Source: CAZIPZ01 sp964541075 (GTDB lineage Bacteria > Acidobacteriota > Terriglobia > 20CM-2-55-15). Taken from it: a stretch of DNA of 22,389 nucleotides. The notes under the pieces are model-generated. The model ran no database searches and was not told where the DNA came from. It saw only the letters and a program-made list of their open reading frames with translations. A program made the translations under genes and the position numbers. The first letter of the stretch is position 1; each line of letters begins with the position of its first letter. The stretch covers positions 1 through 22,389 of the forward strand of contig CAZIPZ010000044.1 in assembly GCA_964541075.1 (NCBI GenBank), read 5' to 3'. Shown here piece by piece: positions 6,545 to 14,992 of the stretch.

Positions 6545-9500
6545 ATGTTCCTGAAGACACTTCGTTTCGCAGGTTCAAGATTCGCAGCATTAGTTGCCGT
6601 AATCGTTCTGTTGGCCAGCGCGCAGGAAGCGATGGGGCAGTTACAGGTGCGATTCGAACAGGCAGGATTTCCAAGCAAGACCGTCACGGACAATGGGCCC
6701 GAAGATCAACTCCCAGAAGTCGGACGACTGCGCTTTACAGGTGCATACGGAACGTTCACTGCCAATCTGACGACAGGAATGTCCAAGCCGATCGTTGGCA
6801 ACGGAAGCACTGAGGCGAGAATCGATCTCAATTCCATAGATGTCTCCGCGAGTTCGGGTGGAACGCTGATTATCACGGCGGTCGATACCGGGTTCACCTT
6901 TCCTCAACAAGAACTGGAGATGATCGCCCAAGCGTCGGGCTCCTTGAGTGGACAGCCGACCGGTTCGCCGATACCGCCAGGTACTTCTGTAACCTTTTAT
7001 TCATGGACGAACGCAGCGAACATTTCGCCCCTGTCTGTGGATCCGAGCGTGATTCCGGGCGGGAGTACGCAAGCCGGACCTCTTGGGCCATATTCCACGG
7101 CCACATTCGCCGAACACAGTCCATTCATTCCGTGGGTTAGAGGCGTCGGACCATATTCTATCTTCAACCAAACCGTCATTACGATGGGCGGCGCCGCGCG
7201 GGCGAGCGTCGGTCTTGCGACGCGCGTCAAAGGAGTCGCCTGCACTGGCGCGATCGGAGATTTCGTTTGGAACGACGTGAATCAAAACGGCATTCAGGAC
7301 AGCGGTGAGCTGGGTATTCCGGGCGTCACCGTGCAGTTGTTCATCAATGGAGACAACACGACGCCATTCGCCACAACCACCACGGATGTCAACGGCGTGT
7401 ACATGTTCAACGGGCTTTGCGCCAATACCTATACGGTTGTGGTTCCTTCTCAAGCGGCGTTAACCGGATACCAAGCATCCCCGACGTTTGTGGGAGGCAA
7501 CCCCGCAGCCGACAGCAACAGCAATCCATATACGGTGACCTTAGCCACTGATGCTTCCACGGATATAACGATCGACTTTGGATACTTCGTGCCCAATCCG
7601 CAGCTCCGCGTGGTGAAAACGCCCGACATGGGCGCTTTCAGTCCGGGAGGCCAGGCGAGTTTCAACATCGTGGTGAGCAATCCTGGAGGAAGCCCCGCCA
7701 ACAACGTGCACCTGAGCGATCAGTTGCCGGCAGCGGGTGGGTTGACCTGGATGACAGCTTCGACGACGCAAGGCAATTGCCTGCTGTCGGGCAGCCAGTT
7801 GGAATGCGAGCTATTGACGATTCCGGCGGGCGGATCGGTGACGGTGACCGTCACCAGCACGCCGCAGACGCCGGCTTCCGCGTGCCAGTTCCAATTGAAT
7901 GCACGAGCCATTGCCACATCCGGCAATTTGACGGCGGAGGATTCCGGCTCGCTCAATTGCGCAGGGACCGTGTTGACAACCTCGACGCCGTCGCTGACGG
8001 TGGTGTCGGGAACGTCGGTGACGCTGACGGTGACGGAGACGAATGTTGGCGGCTCAACCATCACGGGCGTTTCCGTGACAGGCACGGGCTGCTCGACTTG
8101 GACCGGCGGGGCCACAATATTAGGGCCCGGCGCCTCGACGCAGTTCCAGTGCACCTTCACGCCGACCACGACAACAAACTGGACGGCTCAGGGTCACGGA
8201 ACGGATACAACCGGAAACCCAGTGCCCGACACCAATGAAAGCACCGGCGGAGTCGTCACGGTCGTTCAACCTCCATCGGCGACCTGCGTCGAAATCGTCG
8301 CTTTCGCGGGAACTCCGATCACTCCGGTCACGATGACGGGAACGGGGGGAACCGGTGGGCCCTACACATTCTCCGCAACGGGCTTACCCGCCGGTCTGAC
8401 GATGTCTTCCACCGGAACCATCTCGGGAACTCCGAGCGTCACCGGTGCGTTCACTTATACCGTGACGGTCACCGACAATGCCGGCCATTCTGGCTCGGTT
8501 AATTGCTCCATCACCGTCATCCCACCGCCTTCTGCGGCTTGCATTGCGATTACCGCCATTGAGGGAGTTCCGATCACGCCAGTTACTATGACGGGAACCG
8601 GTGGGGTCGGCGGACCGTACACCTTCTCGGCCACAGGCCTTCCCACAGGTCTGACGATGTCCAGCACAGGAACCATATCCGGTACATCGACGGTCAGTGG
8701 AACGTTCACTTATACCGTGACGGTCACCGATAGTGCTGGGAACACCGGCACACTCAATTGCTCGGTTACGGTTACTCCTCCGGGACGCATCACAATAAGG
8801 AAGGTGACCGATCCGTCGACCGATACAACGACGACCTTCAGCTTCACAACGACTGGAGCTGGGTATAGCAGCTTCACTTTGAAGAATGGTCAGTCGAACA
8901 CAGCCACCCTGCAGGCCGGCTCATATTCGGTAACTGAGGGCTCTCTAGCGAACTGGAATCTGAGATCCATCAGCTGCACCACAACCGGCGGCGCCTCTAC
9001 GAGCGTCAGTGGATCCAGGGTCAATGTTTCGCTTACACCGGGCGGGACGGCCAGTTGCACAGTCACGAACGCTCAGGTCGGATTGTATTGTTCCTACACG
9101 CCTGGCGGCTGGGGAGCTCCGCCCAATGGAGGGAATATAGCGACGAAGCTGTATACGTACTTTGGAGCCGTATATCCTAATGGCGTGGTGATGGGCCTGC
9201 CCGGAGTATCGGGTCGTTACAAGCTCACCCTAACAAGCGCTTCAGCCGTTACGACATTCCTGCCGAGCGGTGGAACGCCTGGAGTTCTGAACAAAGATTA
9301 CAAGAACCCAACTTCCACGAGTGCGGGTGAATTCGCAAGCCAAGTGTCTGCACTGAAGTTTAATGTGGACTTTTCCAACGCTGGAGCGATCAAACCGGGC
9401 TTCAGCAGTCGAGTCGTAACTACCGGGCCACTTGCGGGGTTAACCATCACCCAAGTGTTGTCGTTGGCCAACAATGCTCTGGGTGGAAACACGAGTGTGC

Positions 9501-9601
9501 TTGGCCCGTATGGCATTACTGTCGCCCAGTTCACGTCGATTCTCAGCAGCGTGAACGAAAATTACGACAACTGTACAACTAACAAGGGCTATCTCAGGTA
9601 A
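6545..9601 (+). CDS. Secreted multidomain protein: unknown N-domain, SdrD-B-like, DUF11-like, two Ig-like repeats, conserved C-terminal domain
   Basis: 1018 residues from the ATG at 6545, preceded by GGGGAGG (6531-6537). An in-frame ATG at 6473 lacks a ribosome binding site, and the paralog begins at the position equivalent to 6545. A signal peptide (1-30, SAQEAMG) is followed by the N-terminal domain shared with the upstream protein (about 31-230) and an SdrD-B-like domain (236-348). Next come a DUF11-like domain (about 354-445) opening LRVVKTPDMGAFSPG, a second beta domain (about 475-575), Ig-like repeats at 578-661 and 662-745 with cysteine pairs 581/654 and 666/739, and a SpaA/prealbumin-like module (747-843) opening GRITIRKVTDP. 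The C-terminal 170 residues (YCSYTPGGWGAPPNGG onward) are of a type I recall from other large SdrD-bearing proteins. No anchor signal or C-terminal membrane helix is seen. Likely exported and possibly cell-surface; the role is unknown. Confidence 0.88.
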   Translation: MFLKTLRFAGSRFAALVAVIVLLASAQEAMGQLQVRFEQAGFPSKTVTDNGPEDQLPEVGRLRFTGAYGTFTANLTTGMSKPIVGNGSTEARIDLNSIDVSASSGGTLIITAVDTGFTFPQQELEMIAQASGSLSGQPTGSPIPPGTSVTFYSWTNAANISPLSVDPSVIPGGSTQAGPLGPYSTATFAEHSPFIPWVRGVGPYSIFNQTVITMGGAARASVGLATRVKGVACTGAIGDFVWNDVNQNGIQDSGELGIPGVTVQLFINGDNTTPFATTTTDVNGVYMFNGLCANTYTVVVPSQAALTGYQASPTFVGGNPAADSNSNPYTVTLATDASTDITIDFGYFVPNPQLRVVKTPDMGAFSPGGQASFNIVVSNPGGSPANNVHLSDQLPAAGGLTWMTASTTQGNCLLSGSQLECELLTIPAGGSVTVTVTSTPQTPASACQFQLNARAIATSGNLTAEDSGSLNCAGTVLTTSTPSLTVVSGTSVTLTVTETNVGGSTITGVSVTGTGCSTWTGGATILGPGASTQFQCTFTPTTTTNWTAQGHGTDTTGNPVPDTNESTGGVVTVVQPPSATCVEIVAFAGTPITPVTMTGTGGTGGPYTFSATGLPAGLTMSSTGTISGTPSVTGAFTYTVTVTDNAGHSGSVNCSITVIPPPSAACIAITAIEGVPITPVTMTGTGGVGGPYTFSATGLPTGLTMSSTGTISGTSTVSGTFTYTVTVTDSAGNTGTLNCSVTVTPPGRITIRKVTDPSTDTTTTFSFTTTGAGYSSFTLKNGQSNTATLQAGSYSVTEGSLANWNLRSISCTTTGGASTSVSGSRVNVSLTPGGTASCTVTNAQVGLYCSYTPGGWGAPPNGGNIATKLYTYFGAVYPNGVVMGLPGVSGRYKLTLTSASAVTTFLPSGGTPGVLNKDYKNPTSTSAGEFASQVSALKFNVDFSNAGAIKPGFSSRVVTTGPLAGLTITQVLSLANNALGGNTSVLGPYGITVAQFTSILSSVNENYDNCTTNKGYLR
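8276..8773 (+). repeat. Two tandem Ig-like coding repeats of about 250 bp
   Basis: Units begin near 8276 and 8528 and encode the same pattern as the three repeats at 4639-5394 (GPYTFSATGLP.GLTMSS, then TYTVTVTD). DNA similarity between the two genes suggests recent duplication or gene conversion. Confidence 0.85.
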
Positions 9602-9637
9602 GCTACTGAGACGCGGAGGCCGCTACTAGCCGGGGAG

Positions 9638-9664
9638 AAGGGGACGTTTAAAGCGTCCCCTTTT
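9638..9664 (+). terminator. Intrinsic terminator after the second SdrD/Ig gene
   Basis: GGGGACG (9640-9646) pairs with CGTCCCC (9654-9660), followed by TTTTCATTTT. It lies about 40 nt after the stop codon at 9599-9601. Confidence 0.88.
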
Positions 9665-10242
9665 CATTTTGCCGTCACAGCGCATGAGCATTGCTACCTC
9701 GCCGCTCCTAAGAAAGGAGGCATTGTGGGCGCCCAACGATAGCTACCTAATCTGAGGACTTAGGTGCACCCACGCAACAGGAAGATGATCGTTAGCACGG
9801 AAACAGGAACACCCATCGCCCAAAGAAGAATGTATCCAATAGCGCCCTTGTCCTGCTGGGCCCTTAAAAGTTGCATTGGAGTTCTCACTACCGACACCCC
9901 TTTCTCATACATCCGTATCTGCATTTCACGATCCAACAAAAAGCGGAACGTCACCTGCCTTACGGCGTCGCCTTGCGCTGTTGTATTGGAGGTCTGAGTA
10001 GTTGCGCAGTAGCAGAGTATGCCTTCGTATCACTTACAATGTTTGGTCTGCTGTTTGCGGTATCTCTTCTGGAACACCAGATTTTCTTGGGAAACGCTTT
10101 GACTGCGCCACGCCGATTCCCCCGTAAACGGCGTCGGAAGTTTTACCAAGAGAGGCGTGCTCGATCCAGGCGGCCTTGCGCCGTCTCTGCCTGAAACACT
10201 TTCGAATCGGTGCACCCTAGTGCTCTTATTAAGGACGGATCA
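9665..10242. other. Mostly non-coding spacer with one doubtful small gene
   Basis: Apart from the possible - strand membrane peptide at 9760-9954, nothing convincing is coded here. A small CTCCT/AGGAG inverted repeat at about 9706-9720 and two copies of the palindrome GGTGCACC (9763-9770, 10209-10216) are visible. No clear promoter for the gene at 10243 was found. Confidence 0.5.
9760..9954 (-). CDS. Possible small membrane protein
   Basis: 64 residues from a GTG at 9952-9954 to a TAA at 9760-9762. The N-terminal half is charged and amphipathic (REMQIRMYEKG). The C-terminal half, from GAIGYILLWAMGVPVSVL to the last residues FLLRGCT, is one hydrophobic helix of the 'YxLLWxxGVP' style that I recall from small bacterial inner-membrane proteins of unknown function. 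AAGG lies only 3 nt before the GTG, so the start is poorly supported; ATG codons at residues 11 and 15 are alternatives, and the frame is open for about 22 codons upstream without an ATG. It would be transcribed against both neighbouring genes. The protein-like composition is the only evidence, hence the low confidence. Confidence 0.4.
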   Translation of the reverse strand: MTFRFLLDREMQIRMYEKGVSVVRTPMQLLRAQQDKGAIGYILLWAMGVPVSVLTIIFLLRGCT

Positions 10243-10713
10243 ATGAAGATGCTAGCAAGGGTCAACATCATTGCGGTTCTCCTGGCATTGTTTGCTTTCC
10301 CGCTGCCGTCGGACGCCATAATGTCGGCGCAAAAGACTAGTTTCGCAATACTGGCTGGTCCGATCGATCCAGAAGCGGCAGACAAACTCGGAAGACATAT
10401 TCAGGAGACATACAAGGCGAGCGGCTATCTTTCGCCGTCACGCCCGACGCACATCCGAATCTCAGGGGTTGTGGATTCGACCGCGAAGTCTGCTGCCCAG
10501 ACGCAATCCACCATCAAGGAACGCTCCGAAAGAACCAAGATCCTGGGCGCGATCGTCGGCGCCACCGGCGGCTTCTTTGTCGGGGGTTTTCTCGGCGCCA
10601 AGATTGAGGGCGACAGGTGTAATTGCGACGATCCCGGTTTACTTGGATTTCTGGTTGGCGCGCCGATCGGGGCGGCGACCGGCGGCATCCTCGGCTACAA
10701 GTTCCTCTTCTGA
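10243..10713 (+). CDS. Small exported glycine-zipper protein
   Basis: 156 residues from the ATG at 10243, chosen because AAGGA (10231-10235) sits 7 nt upstream and a signal peptide starts at once (hydrophobic residues 8-20, likely cut after PLPSDA at 25); an upstream GTG at 10210 has no such support. The mature part has a soluble region (30-95), then two glycine-rich hydrophobic segments, AIVGATGGFFVGGFLGAKI and FLVGAPIGAATGGILGY, joined by a linker with two cysteines (CNCDD). Paired segments of this kind are the hallmark of glycine-zipper proteins that insert in or sit against the envelope membranes. The function is unknown. It stands alone between a long spacer and the convergent terminator at 10741. 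Confidence 0.78.
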   Translation: MKMLARVNIIAVLLALFAFPLPSDAIMSAQKTSFAILAGPIDPEAADKLGRHIQETYKASGYLSPSRPTHIRISGVVDSTAKSAAQTQSTIKERSERTKILGAIVGATGGFFVGGFLGAKIEGDRCNCDDPGLLGFLVGAPIGAATGGILGYKFLF

Positions 10714-10740
10714 ACCGAGTGAGAGTTAGAGAAAGAAAGA

Positions 10741-10768
10741 CCCCAATTCTGCGCAATAGAAATTGGGG
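10741..10768. terminator. Bidirectional terminator between convergent genes
   Basis: CCCCAATT (10741-10748) and AATTGGGG (10761-10768) form an 8-bp stem with a 12-nt loop. TTCCTGTTTT follows on the + strand, and TCTTTCTTTCT follows on the - strand. It serves the glycine-zipper gene and the end of the urt operon, whose last stop is at 10777. Confidence 0.8.
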
Positions 10769-10776
10769 TTCCTGTT

Positions 10777-11472
10777 TTACACGCTGAGATGCGCTTTCAC
10801 GACCGTTTCGGTCAATTCGTCGATGGGCCCGACGGCGACACGCCGTCCTTTGTCAAGGATGCAGAACTCACTTCCGACGCGGCGTGCAAAAGGCAACTTT
10901 TGCTCGACGAGCAGGACGGTGAGACCTGTCTCCTTGTTCAGTCTCAGGATGATATCGCCGATTTCATGAACGATATTCGGTTGAATTCCTTCCGTGGGTT
11001 CGTCCAGGATCAGGAGTTTTGGCTCCAGGACGAGCGCCCGTCCGATGGCGAGCTGTTGTTGCTGCCCGCCCGAAAGATCGCCGCCGCGGCGATGCAGCAT
11101 CTGCTTCAGGGCGGGAAAGAGTTCGAAGATGCGCCCCGGAATTTTTTGGGGGCCATGCGTACGAACTCCGAGACCGATCCGCAGATTCTCCTCGACCGTG
11201 AGATGCGAAAAGATCTCGCGACCCTGGGGTACGTATCCTATTCCGAGCCGTGCACGCTCTTCGCTCGCTCTGCTGAATATGTCTTTTCCATCAAACGTGA
11301 GTGCACCGGATGTGGCCTGCAGGAGGCCCATAACGCATTTCAGCAAGGTTGTCTTTCCCATTCCATTGCGGCCCATCAGACACATGCGTGATCCTGCAGG
11401 GACGAAGAGATCGACATCCCATAAGGTGTGACTTCCGCCGTAAAACTGGTTCAGCGCCTGAACTGCCAGCAT
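10777..11472 (-). CDS. urtE: Urea ABC transporter ATP-binding protein UrtE
   Basis: 231 residues, the usual size of the LivF-like ATPase of urea transporters. Walker A GRNGMGKTT is at 34-42, the Q-loop glutamine in YVPQGREIF at 83, the signature LSGGQ at 133-137 and Walker B LLILDEPTEG at 153-162. The switch position has Gln (LLVEQK) rather than His, as is normal for the LivF branch. VPQGREIF and DEPTEGIQP are typical of UrtE. The ATG follows the urtD stop by two bases, with GGGAGAG five bases before it. Working as a heterodimer with UrtD, it would power urea import through UrtB/UrtC at the inner membrane. It is the last gene of the operon and is followed by the convergent terminator. Confidence 0.95.
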   Translation of the reverse strand: MLAVQALNQFYGGSHTLWDVDLFVPAGSRMCLMGRNGMGKTTLLKCVMGLLQATSGALTFDGKDIFSRASEERARLGIGYVPQGREIFSHLTVEENLRIGLGVRTHGPQKIPGRIFELFPALKQMLHRRGGDLSGGQQQQLAIGRALVLEPKLLILDEPTEGIQPNIVHEIGDIILRLNKETGLTVLLVEQKLPFARRVGSEFCILDKGRRVAVGPIDELTETVVKAHLSV

Positions 11473-11474
11473 GG

Positions 11475-12221
11475 TTACTCTCCCAAATAGACCTCAATAA
11501 CGCGAGGATCGTTCTGCACTTTGTCCATGTCACCTTCGGCAAGCACACATCCTTCGTGCAACACCGTCACGCGCCGTGCAATGGAGCGAACGAAATCCAT
11601 ATCATGTTCAACAACGACCACGGAATGCTCGCCTGCCAGCGATACCAGGAGTTGCGCGGTTCGTTCGATCTCCTGAGGAGTCATGCCTGCAACAGGTTCG
11701 TCGACGAGAAGAAGTTCAGGTTGCTGCATCAGCAGCATCCCAATCTCGAGCCACTGTTTCTGTCCATGGGACAATATTCCGCCTAGGGCATGGCGCAAAT
11801 CCGACAGGCCAATAATGTCGAGAACCTGAGCGATTCGTTGGCTTTCTCCCGCGGTCGGACGAGCCAGAAAAGTCTTGAGGAATGCCTTACGGCCTGAGAG
11901 GGCGAGTTCCAGATTTTCAAAGACGGTCAGTTGCTCGAATATAGTCGGCTTCTGAAATTTTCGGCCGATTCCGATCTGTGCGATTTCAGGCTCGGACAGT
12001 GTAAGAAGATCAATCTCGCGTCCGAACCATACGGTTCCTGAATCCGGCCGGGTTTTGCCGGTAATGACATCCATCATGGTCGTCTTTCCGGCGCCATTCG
12101 GCCCGATAATGCAGCGCAGTTCGCCCGGCTCCACATACAGCGATAGTTCATTGAGAGCCTTGAAGCCATCAAAGCTCACCGTTACTTTTTCCAGATATAG
12201 GATCTTGTCCTGAATAGTCAT
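11475..12221 (-). CDS. urtD: Urea ABC transporter ATP-binding protein UrtD
   Basis: 248 residues from the ATG at 12219-12221. The frame is open further upstream, but that stretch overlaps urtC and has non-protein-like composition, and this ATG overlaps the urtC stop as ATGA. Walker A GPNGAGKTT is at 40-48, the Q-loop glutamine at 90 (GRKFQKPTIF, typical of UrtD), the signature LSHGQ at 150-154, Walker B LLLVDEP at 170-176 and the switch histidine at 206. It is a LivG-like ATPase that pairs with UrtE. The HGQ form of the signature is characteristic of UrtD and supports the urea rather than amino acid assignment. Confidence 0.96.
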   Translation of the reverse strand: MTIQDKILYLEKVTVSFDGFKALNELSLYVEPGELRCIIGPNGAGKTTMMDVITGKTRPDSGTVWFGREIDLLTLSEPEIAQIGIGRKFQKPTIFEQLTVFENLELALSGRKAFLKTFLARPTAGESQRIAQVLDIIGLSDLRHALGGILSHGQKQWLEIGMLLMQQPELLLVDEPVAGMTPQEIERTAQLLVSLAGEHSVVVVEHDMDFVRSIARRVTVLHEGCVLAEGDMDKVQNDPRVIEVYLGE

Positions 12222-13333
12222 TTGTTCTCGCGCCGCGGAGCAATAAGGCCGATGATTCCGCGTGGCAGGAACACCGTAACGAGTACGAAAAGGGCGCCGA
12301 GAGCATACAGCCAGACTTCGGGAAGCACGGCAGTAAAGTAGGTCTTCAAGTAGTTGACTAGCAGAGCGCCTGCAGCGGCGCCAAAAAGGGTTCCCCGCCC
12401 GCCAACGGCAACCCAAATCACGACTTCGATGGAATTGATCGGCGCAAACTCACTTGGATTGATAATGCCGATCTGAGGTACATACAGCGCTCCCGCAAAA
12501 CCCGCGACAACGGCCGAGAAAACAAACACCCAAAGTTTGAAGGATTCAACCGGATAGCCGAGGAAGCGGGTGCGGCTTTCGGCATCTCGAATGGCCCGTA
12601 ACACGCGTCCCGCGCGTGAAGCAACAATGGAACGGCAGGCCAGATAGCTTGCGGCAAGCGCGCACGCAGTGATTACAAGAAGAACGACCCGTGTTTTGTC
12701 GGAATGGAGATCGAAGCCCAGAATGTCTTTGAAGTCCGTGAACCCATTGTTGCCGCCGAACCCAAAATCATTCTGGAAGAACGCAAGCATCAAGGCATAA
12801 CTCAAAGCCTGCGTAATGATCGAAAAGTACACGCCGCTGACTCGAGACCGGAAGGCAAACCACCCGAAGACCAGAGACAGAATGGCCGGCGCGAGCATCA
12901 CCATAAGGAGAGCGAATTCAAAACGATTGAAGCCATACCAGAACCATGGCAGTTCCTTCCAATTCAAGAAAACCATGAAATCGGGAAGTACCGGATCACC
13001 GTACACTCCTCTTGGCCCGATTTGACGCATCAAGTACATCCCCATTGCATATCCGCCAAGAGAAAAAAAAGCGGCATGTCCAAGACTGAGGATGCCGCAA
13101 TATCCCCAAATCAGGTCAACGGAGAGAGCCAGCATCGCGTAACACATGTACTTGCCGATTAACGTGAGCCCATAAGTCGAAATGTGGAACGCTGAGGATT
13201 CGGACACAACCTGATTCAGGACGGGAACGAGTACTAGAACGAGCGCGATTGCCCCAAGAAACCCCAGGCTCCCGCTGTCCATACCTGATTCGGGTGCGCC
13301 TTTCGAAATCTGTGAACGTTGATCGACTAGCAC
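12218..13333 (-). CDS. urtC: Urea ABC transporter permease UrtC
   Basis: 371 residues starting at GTG 13331-13333, which shares its first base with the last base of the urtB stop. GGAG lies eight bases upstream inside urtB, supporting this start over an ATG at 13282. It is a LivM-type permease with about ten hydrophobic helices. GILSLGHAAFFSLGGYAMGM and the loop IRDAESRTRFLGYPVESFKL (which contacts the ATPase in this family) are clear. The residues between, with FGFGGNNGFTDF, form the usual periplasmic loop. With UrtB it forms the inner-membrane channel for urea. The end overlaps urtD by four bases. Confidence 0.96.
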   Translation of the reverse strand: MLVDQRSQISKGAPESGMDSGSLGFLGAIALVLVLVPVLNQVVSESSAFHISTYGLTLIGKYMCYAMLALSVDLIWGYCGILSLGHAAFFSLGGYAMGMYLMRQIGPRGVYGDPVLPDFMVFLNWKELPWFWYGFNRFEFALLMVMLAPAILSLVFGWFAFRSRVSGVYFSIITQALSYALMLAFFQNDFGFGGNNGFTDFKDILGFDLHSDKTRVVLLVITACALAASYLACRSIVASRAGRVLRAIRDAESRTRFLGYPVESFKLWVFVFSAVVAGFAGALYVPQIGIINPSEFAPINSIEVVIWVAVGGRGTLFGAAAGALLVNYLKTYFTAVLPEVWLYALGALFVLVTVFLPRGIIGLIAPRRENK

Positions 13334-14988
13334 TAATTGTTCTCCGATGAACGCCCTGTTTGCGGAAACAATCCCCGCGGCCGAATCTGGATAAACAGAA
13401 TCAGTGCAACAAGCACGAAGATCTTTGCGAGTATGGCGCCCGAATAAGGCTCCAACACTTTGTTGACGATGCCCATGGACATGCCGCCGATGAGCGCGCC
13501 CCAAAGATTTCCCACACCGCCGAAAACGACAACCATGAACGAATCGATGATGTACGACTGGCCGAGATTTGGCCCGACATTGGTCAACTGGCTCAGGGCG
13601 ACTCCTGCAACACCCGCAATGCCAGATCCAAGGCCGAATGTCATTGCATCGATCCACTCGCTGCGAATGCCCATCGCCCTCGCCATTGGGCGATTTTGCG
13701 CGACAGCCCTGATGTCCAGACCTAGGCGGGTCCGCTTCAACACCACCATGATCGCAGCAAAAACGAGCAGCGTGAAAATCACGATGTAAAGTCGGTTGTA
13801 TGTGATTCCAAGCGCCTCGTTCACCTGCAGCGTGCCGCTCATCCAATCCGGCGTAATGACCGACCGGTTCAGCGCGGAAAAAATAGAGCGGACGGCCTGC
13901 TGCAGAACAAGACTCAGGCCAAACGTAGCAAGCAGTGTTTCGAGCGGTCTTCCGTAGAGAAAGCGGATGATCGTGCGCTCGATCAGAATGCCAATGGAGG
14001 CGGAAACGACAAAAGCCGCGGGAATGGCCACGAGAATTGATATTTCGATGTGCTCCGGCATGGCTGTCTGCACAACATAGGTGGTGTATGCACCGAGCAT
14101 CATCAACTCGCCATGGGCCATGTTAATCACTCCCATAACACCAAACGTGATTGCGAGGCCTATCGCGATCAGCACGAGCACGGAGCCGAGACTCAGACCG
14201 AAGAACAGGGTCTCGACTCCCGCATAAAAGGTTCGCCACTGGTCAATGCGCCTCACGGCCGCCGACGCCGCTTCTCGAATGTCTTCATCTCTCTCGATGA
14301 AGGCGCCGTCTTCGGATTGCTCCAGCAATCCTGCGAGCTTGTTCCGGACGTCCTGGCTGACGTTGTTGCGAAGCGTGTTGATGGCAGCGAGACGCTCGAC
14401 TTTCTCCGAACTGTCCAGGGATGCTAGCGCCAAGCCAGTCGCAATTTTTTCTTTTACGTCGGGGGCGGTTTCTACGTTGCCGCGCTCACGCAAGAGTTCT
14501 ACGGTTGCGTCGTCCAGGGAACGCAACATATCTTCAACCGCCTCGAGCCGAACAGCAGCATCTGGACTGGACAGACCAAATCGCGCAACGGTTGTTCTCA
14601 ATACACGGCGCAGCCGGTTATTCGTGCCAATTTTGGTCAGAGCGTCAAACGCCGTAGATCCGAGATCCTTCATCGAGACGGGATCGATCAAGTCGACGTT
14701 TTGGGGCTCGTTGTCTGTGGATTTGACGATGACGACGGCTTGACCGTCGTTACGGAAGTAGAGCCTGTCTTCCAGGAATGCGGTAAGAACTTGTCGAACA
14801 CTCGGATGTCCGCTCTCGACAACGCGTTCTACGATGGTTTCCTTGTCTGCGTACGACGCCTCTCGCAATTCACCGATAATGGACGAGAAGGCCGAATCGT
14901 TTGAAGATTGGGCGCGCAAACAAGGTGCGCCCCAGAGGGCGAACAGGAGTACGAAGAGCCACTGCTCGCCCCGTCTGAGAACGTTCAT
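13333..14988 (-). CDS. urtB: Urea ABC transporter permease UrtB, long form
   Basis: 551 residues. The first 26 are a signal peptide (ending CLRAQ). Residues 28-250 are a helical, HEAT-like periplasmic domain with repeated short helices (for example TAFDALTKIG, RLEAVEDML, RLAAINTLR). From about 258 the LivH-type permease begins, with FGVMGVINMAHGELMMLGAY and, later, the cytoplasmic loop RAVAQNRPMARAMGI. The extra N-terminal domain is the known long form of UrtB and separates it from amino acid LivH permeases, which are about 300 residues. The ATG is four bases after the urtA stop, implying coupled translation. It partners UrtC in the membrane. Confidence 0.95.
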   Translation of the reverse strand: MNVLRRGEQWLFVLLFALWGAPCLRAQSSNDSAFSSIIGELREASYADKETIVERVVESGHPSVRQVLTAFLEDRLYFRNDGQAVVIVKSTDNEPQNVDLIDPVSMKDLGSTAFDALTKIGTNNRLRRVLRTTVARFGLSSPDAAVRLEAVEDMLRSLDDATVELLRERGNVETAPDVKEKIATGLALASLDSSEKVERLAAINTLRNNVSQDVRNKLAGLLEQSEDGAFIERDEDIREAASAAVRRIDQWRTFYAGVETLFFGLSLGSVLVLIAIGLAITFGVMGVINMAHGELMMLGAYTTYVVQTAMPEHIEISILVAIPAAFVVSASIGILIERTIIRFLYGRPLETLLATFGLSLVLQQAVRSIFSALNRSVITPDWMSGTLQVNEALGITYNRLYIVIFTLLVFAAIMVVLKRTRLGLDIRAVAQNRPMARAMGIRSEWIDAMTFGLGSGIAGVAGVALSQLTNVGPNLGQSYIIDSFMVVVFGGVGNLWGALIGGMSMGIVNKVLEPYSGAILAKIFVLVALILFIQIRPRGLFPQTGRSSENN

Positions 14989-14992
14989 ATTG

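Noticed and set aside
5700..9601. Sortase, PEP-CTERM or type IX sorting signal at the end of the SdrD/Ig proteins
   Set aside because: Neither C-terminus has LPxTG, PEP plus helix and basic tail, or a recognisable type IX domain.
9871..10194. A 107-codon + strand frame in the spacer
   Set aside because: The composition is not protein-like (His/Arg/Cys-rich), there is no ribosome binding site, and it overlaps the better - strand candidate.
9763..10216. Two copies of GGTGCACC as a regulator site pair
   Set aside because: An 8-bp palindrome occurring twice 450 bp apart is weak, and one copy lies within the end of the possible small gene.
12222..12416. Upstream extension of the urtD frame
   Set aside because: It overlaps urtC, reads as arginine/serine-rich noise, and the ATG at 12221 overlaps the urtC stop as expected in this operon.
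13334..13846. Upstream extension of the urtC frame
   Set aside because: The extra 171 residues are antisense-like, histidine/arginine-rich shadow of urtB; the GTG at 13333 has a ribosome binding site.
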